64,000 nt of DNA from Luteimonas wenzhouensis (GTDB lineage Bacteria; Pseudomonadota; Gammaproteobacteria; Xanthomonadales; Xanthomonadaceae). Made by a program: the position numbers and the translations under genes. Position 1 is the stretch's first letter. Every line of letters begins with the position of its first letter. Of the stretch, positions 60,848 to 64,000 are shown piece by piece. The stretch covers positions 62,001-126,000 of the forward strand of contig NZ_VOHE01000007.1 in the NCBI RefSeq assembly GCF_007859305.1, given 5' to 3'. The notes beneath the pieces were generated by a model, which was not told where the DNA came from, did no database searches, and was given only the letters and a program-made list of their open reading frames with translations.

Positions 60848-61672
60848 TTACTGCAGGCGCGCGAGCACCGCCTGGGTCGGGCGGGCGAGGTTGAGGGTGT
60901 AGAAGTGCAGTCCCGGCGCGCCGCCCTCGACCAGGCGCCGGCACAGTTTCGCCACCAGGTCGGCACCGAACTCGCGGACCGCCTCCACGTCGTCGCCCAG
61001 CGCCTGCATCTTCTTCTCGACCCAGCGCGGGATCTCCGCGCCGCACTGCGCGGAGAAGCGGCGCAGCTGGGAGAAGTTGGAGATCGGCATGATGCCGGGC
61101 ACGATCGGCACCTCGACCCCGAGCGCACGGACCGCGTCGACGAAGTGGAAGTAGGCGTCGGCGTTGTAGAAGTACTGGGTGATCGCCGAATCCGCGCCGG
61201 CGTGGACCTTGGTCCGGAAGTGGCGCAGGTCGGCCAGCGCGTCGTCGGCCTGCGGATGGGTCTCGGGATAGGCGGCGACCTCGATCCGGAAATGGTCGCC
61301 GTGGCGCTTGCGGATGAACGCCACCAGGTCGGAGGCGTAGCGCAGTTCGCCGGGCTGGCCCATGCCCGACGGCAGGTCGCCGCGCAGGGCGACGATGCGG
61401 CGACAGCCCAGTTCACGGTACTCGTCGAGCAGGGCGGCGATCTCGTCGCAGCTGCCGCCCACGCACGACAGGTGCGGCGCGGCGTCCAGGCCGTGCCGTT
61501 GCAGCAGGTGGCGCACGGTATCGGCGGTGTAGCTCAGGGTCGAGCCGCCGGCGCCGAAGGTGCACGAGACGAACTCCGGGCGATGCCGGGCCAGCCTCGC
61601 CACGGTGCGGTCGAGCTGCGCGCGCTGCTCGTCGGTCTTGGGCGGGAAGAACTCGAAGCTGATGGCGGTCAT
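60848..61672 (-). CDS. metF: Methylenetetrahydrofolate reductase
   Basis: A 274-residue flavoenzyme that reduces methylene-THF to methyl-THF for methionine synthesis. The barrel begins ISFEFFPPKTDEQ; VSCTFGAGGSTL, the segment RRIVALRGDLPSG, FRIEVAAYPETHPQA, and ITQYFYNADAYFHFVD are conserved. The ATG at 61672 lies about 20 bases downstream of a promoter with TTAACA and TATGAT. Genes for MetE, MetH and AhcY are not in the window. Confidence 0.95.
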   Translation of the reverse strand: MTAISFEFFPPKTDEQRAQLDRTVARLARHRPEFVSCTFGAGGSTLSYTADTVRHLLQRHGLDAAPHLSCVGGSCDEIAALLDEYRELGCRRIVALRGDLPSGMGQPGELRYASDLVAFIRKRHGDHFRIEVAAYPETHPQADDALADLRHFRTKVHAGADSAITQYFYNADAYFHFVDAVRALGVEVPIVPGIMPISNFSQLRRFSAQCGAEIPRWVEKKMQALGDDVEAVREFGADLVAKLCRRLVEGGAPGLHFYTLNLARPTQAVLARLQ

Positions 61673-61699
61673 CGCGGGCGGCCGGGCGGGGACCGGGAA

Positions 61700-61733
61700 A
61701 TCATATCTCTTTATCGCGATGGATGTTAAGAGA
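61700..61733 (-). promoter_or_regulatory. metF promoter with overlapping inverted repeat
   Basis: On the minus strand TTAACA (61724-61729) and TATGAT (61700-61705) are separated by 18 bases. The region also holds arms TCTCTT (61706-61711) and AAGAGA (61728-61733) and the palindrome ATCGCGAT (61713-61720). A methionine-pathway regulator could bind here. Confidence 0.6.
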
Positions 61734-61758
61734 CGCCGGTGGGATGTTCCCCCGGCGA

Positions 61759-61854
61759 CCTGTAGGAGCGGCTTCAGCCGCGACCTCCGGGGCGCCAGGT
61801 CGCGCTCCGTATCCCGGCCATCGACGGGTCGCGGCTGAAGCCGCTCCTGCAGGA
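61759..61854. repeat. Inverted pair of REP-like units
   Basis: TGTAGGAGCGGCTTCAGCCGCGA (about 61761-61783, 23 bases given as one unit ending CCGCGA) and its inverted copy TCGCGGCTGAAGCCGCTCC (61829-61847), extended by TGCAGG. The two face each other across 45 bases, like a BIME-type pair, between divergent metF and the DUF3228 gene. Confidence 0.8.
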
Positions 61855-61892
61855 ACGCACGGGGGCGCGCGCATTTGGCATCCTTGCGCCCC

Positions 61893-62447
61893 ATGCGCAT
61901 CGTGCTCACCCCGTTCGCCCGCGCGCGCCTGTTCCCGCGCGAGACCCGCCCCAACACCATCCAGGACTGCAGCCCCGAGGAGTTCGAGCGGCGCCTCAAC
62001 GAGGAGCCGCCGCTGAAGGTGCTCGAGGGCTACGCGCCGTTCTGCCGCCTGCACGTCCACCGCAACTGGACCTCGACCCGCTGCCTGACCGTGCCGATCA
62101 CCGACGACAACCGCCACCTGCTGCGCTCGGCCTACGAAGCGCGCACGAAGCAGGAGCTGCCGGTGCTGGTGCGCTGGTTCGAGGGCGTCGAGCCGCCGGT
62201 GGCGAACTACCTCATCCCCATCCTCTACAGCGCGGAGCAGATGGCGAAGGAGGGCGCGCCGATCGACGGCGACTGGGGCATCGTCGGCTGCCTGTACACC
62301 GCCGAACCGGAGGAGATCCCGATGGCGCCGATCACCATGATGCGCAACGCGCTGGGCGTGGCGGAAGGCGGCTCCGGCGTGCCGATCGACCGCGAGGCCT
62401 ACCTGCGCAGCGTCGGGTTCTGGGAGCGCAACGCCAACTGGCGCTGA
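61893..62447 (+). CDS. DUF3228-family protein
   Basis: A 184-residue soluble protein matching the DUF3228 family, conserved in proteobacteria with no established role. Conserved segments are SPEEFERRLNEEPPLKVLEGY (in two parts), YAPFCRLHVHRNWT, TDDNRHLLRSAYEAR and MAPITMMRNALGVAEGGSG. ATG at 61893 is preferred to an upstream TTG. It ends 12 bases before the convergent tag stop. Confidence 0.82.
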   Translation: MRIVLTPFARARLFPRETRPNTIQDCSPEEFERRLNEEPPLKVLEGYAPFCRLHVHRNWTSTRCLTVPITDDNRHLLRSAYEARTKQELPVLVRWFEGVEPPVANYLIPILYSAEQMAKEGAPIDGDWGIVGCLYTAEPEEIPMAPITMMRNALGVAEGGSGVPIDREAYLRSVGFWERNANWR

Positions 62448-62459
62448 GCGCCCGCCGGC

Positions 62460-63068
62460 TCACCCGGGGCGGCGGAACGTGCGCCGCGCGCGCTGCGCAC
62501 GCTCGCGCACCACGCAGCCGGGCACGTGGTCGTTGACCAGGCCCATCGCCTGCATGAAGGCGTAGACGGTGGTGGGCCCGACGAAGGTCCAGCCGCGCTT
62601 CTTCAGCGCCTTCGACAGCGCGACCGATTCGGGGGAGGTCGAGCGCGACTGCGGCGGCGGCAGGCTGCGCGGGTCGGGCTCGAAGCGCCAGACGAAGGCG
62701 GCCAGCGAGCCTTCCGCCTCGACCAGTTCCAGCGCGCGGCGGGCGTTGTTGACGACCGCCTCGATCTTCCCGCGGTGGCGGACGATGCCCGGATCCTGCA
62801 GCAGGCGCTGGACATCGCGTTCGCCGAAGCGCGCCACGCGCGCGAAGTCGAAGCCGTGGAAGGCGGCGCGGAAGTTGTCGCGCTTGGCCAGGATCGTGCG
62901 CCAGCTCAGCCCCGACTGGAACGCTTCCAGGCTCAGCTTCTCGAACAGGCGCCGGTCGTCGGCGACCGGGAAGCCCCACTCCCCGTCGTGGTAGGCGAAG
63001 AACTCCGGCGCCGCCGCGCACCAGCGGCAGCGGGGCTGGCCATCGGGTCCGGGAACCGTTGCACCCAT
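62460..63068 (-). CDS. tag: DNA-3-methyladenine glycosylase I
   Basis: A 202-residue helix-hairpin-helix glycosylase that removes 3-methyladenine. The N-terminal zinc ligands are in RCRWC and AYHDGEWG, and the C-terminal pair in NDHVPGCVV, together forming the zinc snap known from E. coli Tag. LFEKLSLEAFQSGLSWRTIL and KKRGWTFVGPTTVYAFMQAMG (in two parts) are conserved. Start MGATVPGPDG was taken; upstream open frame looks non-coding. Confidence 0.94.
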   Translation of the reverse strand: MGATVPGPDGQPRCRWCAAAPEFFAYHDGEWGFPVADDRRLFEKLSLEAFQSGLSWRTILAKRDNFRAAFHGFDFARVARFGERDVQRLLQDPGIVRHRGKIEAVVNNARRALELVEAEGSLAAFVWRFEPDPRSLPPPQSRSTSPESVALSKALKKRGWTFVGPTTVYAFMQAMGLVNDHVPGCVVRERAQRARRTFRRPG

Positions 63069-63273
63069 TGTCGTCTCCCCTGGATCGGCCTCGCGCCCGG
63101 GAGGGCACGGAGCGCACGCAAGCATACGGCCTGGCGGCCCGCGCACGCCCGGGGCCGGGCGGGCGCGGCACTCACGCTCCGACCACGAATCGCACGCACT
63201 GCGTTCACGGCCCAGCCGCGAAGGTGGAGTGGTGCTGGCGGATGCCGGCCATCGTTCCACCCGGAGCTCCGCC

Positions 63274-64000
63274 ATGCTCGCCACCACCTGCCGGCGTCCA
63301 CGCAGGATGCGCATCGAACACGTCGCCGAACCCGGGATCGAGCACCCCAACGACGCCATCGTCCGGGTCACGCGCTCGTGCATCTGCGGCTCGGACATCC
63401 ACATCTACAACGGCCTGGTGCCGGACACGCGGGTCGGCTCGATCATCGGCCACGAGTTCTGCGGCGTGGTGGAGGAAGTGGGGCCCTCGGTGCAGGACCT
63501 GAAGGTCGGCGACCGGGTGCTGGTGCCGTTCAACATCTTCTGCGGCAGCTGCTTCTTCTGCCAGAAGGAGCTGTACGGCAACTGCCACAACGTCAATTCG
63601 CAGGCCAGCGCGATGGGCGGCTTCTACGGCTACACCCACACCGCCGGTGGCTATGACGGCGGCCAGGCGGAGTATGTGCGCGTGCCGTTCGCGGACGTGG
63701 GCCCGACGATCATCCCCGACGACATCCACATCGAGGACGCGGTGCTGCTCACCGACGCCTTCCCGACCGGCTACCAGGCGGCGGAAATGGGCAGCATCCG
63801 CGAGGGCGACACCGTCGTGGTCTTCGGCGCCGGCCCCGTCGGACTGTTCGCGGCGAAGAGCGCGTGGTTCTTCGGCGCCGGCCGGGTGATCGTGGTCGAT
63901 CGCGAGGACTACCGGCTGGAGTTCGCCCGCAGGTTCGCGCATGCCGAGACGGTGAACTTCCTCGAGGTGGACGACGTCGCCACCCACCTGAAGAAGATGA
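63274..64000 (+). CDS. Zinc-dependent alcohol dehydrogenase family protein (3' end outside window)
   Basis: The first 242 residues of a medium-chain dehydrogenase, resembling glutathione-independent formaldehyde dehydrogenase or threonine-dehydrogenase-like proteins. Catalytic zinc residues lie in SCICGSDIH and IGHEFCGVVEEVG, structural zinc cysteines in CGSCFFCQKELYGNCHN, and the Rossmann motif in VVVFGAGPVGLFAAKSA. The frame stays open to base 64000, so the C-terminus is missing. Upstream (63069-63273) no clear promoter was seen. Confidence 0.9.
   Translation, partial: MLATTCRRPRRMRIEHVAEPGIEHPNDAIVRVTRSCICGSDIHIYNGLVPDTRVGSIIGHEFCGVVEEVGPSVQDLKVGDRVLVPFNIFCGSCFFCQKELYGNCHNVNSQASAMGGFYGYTHTAGGYDGGQAEYVRVPFADVGPTIIPDDIHIEDAVLLTDAFPTGYQAAEMGSIREGDTVVVFGAGPVGLFAAKSAWFFGAGRVIVVDREDYRLEFARRFAHAETVNFLEVDDVATHLKKM

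Noticed and set aside
61673-61892. SAH or SAM riboswitch before metF
   Set aside because: The predicted leader is only about 20 bases; the folded sequence further upstream is the REP pair, not an aptamer.

Overview
The window is GC-rich DNA from a gammaproteobacterium of the Lysobacteraceae (Xanthomonadaceae) type, close to Lysobacter, Luteimonas or Stenotrophomonas. The evidence is gene order and protein character: petABC-sspA-sspB, miaB-phoH-ybeY-corC, a gap-pgk-pyk-aldolase glycolysis cluster, thiS-thiG-trmB, and a Xanthomonas-type type IV secretion locus. I infer a chromosomal location because almost every other gene is housekeeping.

Layout. 1-3.1 kb: the end of cstA, a small protein ending in Cys-Cys, an ArsA-like ATPase, and convergent corA. 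3.2-10.7 kb (minus strand): miaB, phoH, ybeY, corC, a DUF4105/Lnb-like membrane protein, and a GH97 glycosidase. 11-16.5 kb: a lytic transglycosylase, the cytochrome bc1 operon, the stringent starvation pair sspA/sspB, and a DUF3301 protein. 16.6-30.1 kb: a complete VirB/VirD4 secretion system. virD4 and a small coiled-coil membrane gene read leftward; virB7-B8-B9-B10-B11-B1-B2-B3-B4-B5-B6 read rightward. 30.1-37.7 kb: an S1/P1 nuclease, ompW, lower glycolysis and an orphan HEPN-like gene. 37.8-45.1 kb: an RND efflux pair, an acetyltransferase, an AGCS amino acid symporter and a TrmH-family methyltransferase. 45.3-52.6 kb: an M28 peptidase, mscL, a fumarylacetoacetase-fold hydrolase, a Rieske protein, an SLC13 permease, trmB, thiG and thiS. 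52.7-64 kb: an autotransporter esterase, tRNA-Gly(CCC), an ATP-grasp ligase, a two-component pair, an exported isoaspartyl methyltransferase, ilvE, metF, tag and a truncated zinc alcohol dehydrogenase.

The accessory core is the secretion system. Its gene order, and a VirB7 lipoprotein carrying a folded C-terminal N0-like domain, match the antibacterial 'X-T4SS' of Xanthomonas citri and Stenotrophomonas rather than a conjugation system. No relaxase is present. No effector/immunity pair is next to it, so effectors would have to be encoded elsewhere.

Other points of interest: a DUF4105/Lnb-like gene in the position usually held by lnt; a Cys-Cys-terminated small protein directly after cstA; a near-perfect FNR-type site placed exactly as in a class II promoter upstream of ompW; a possible small RNA between the ATP-grasp gene and the two-component pair; and several inverted repeats, REP-like elements and a G-quadruplex-prone stretch between genes. 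All calls were made by reading the sequence. No database search was run.
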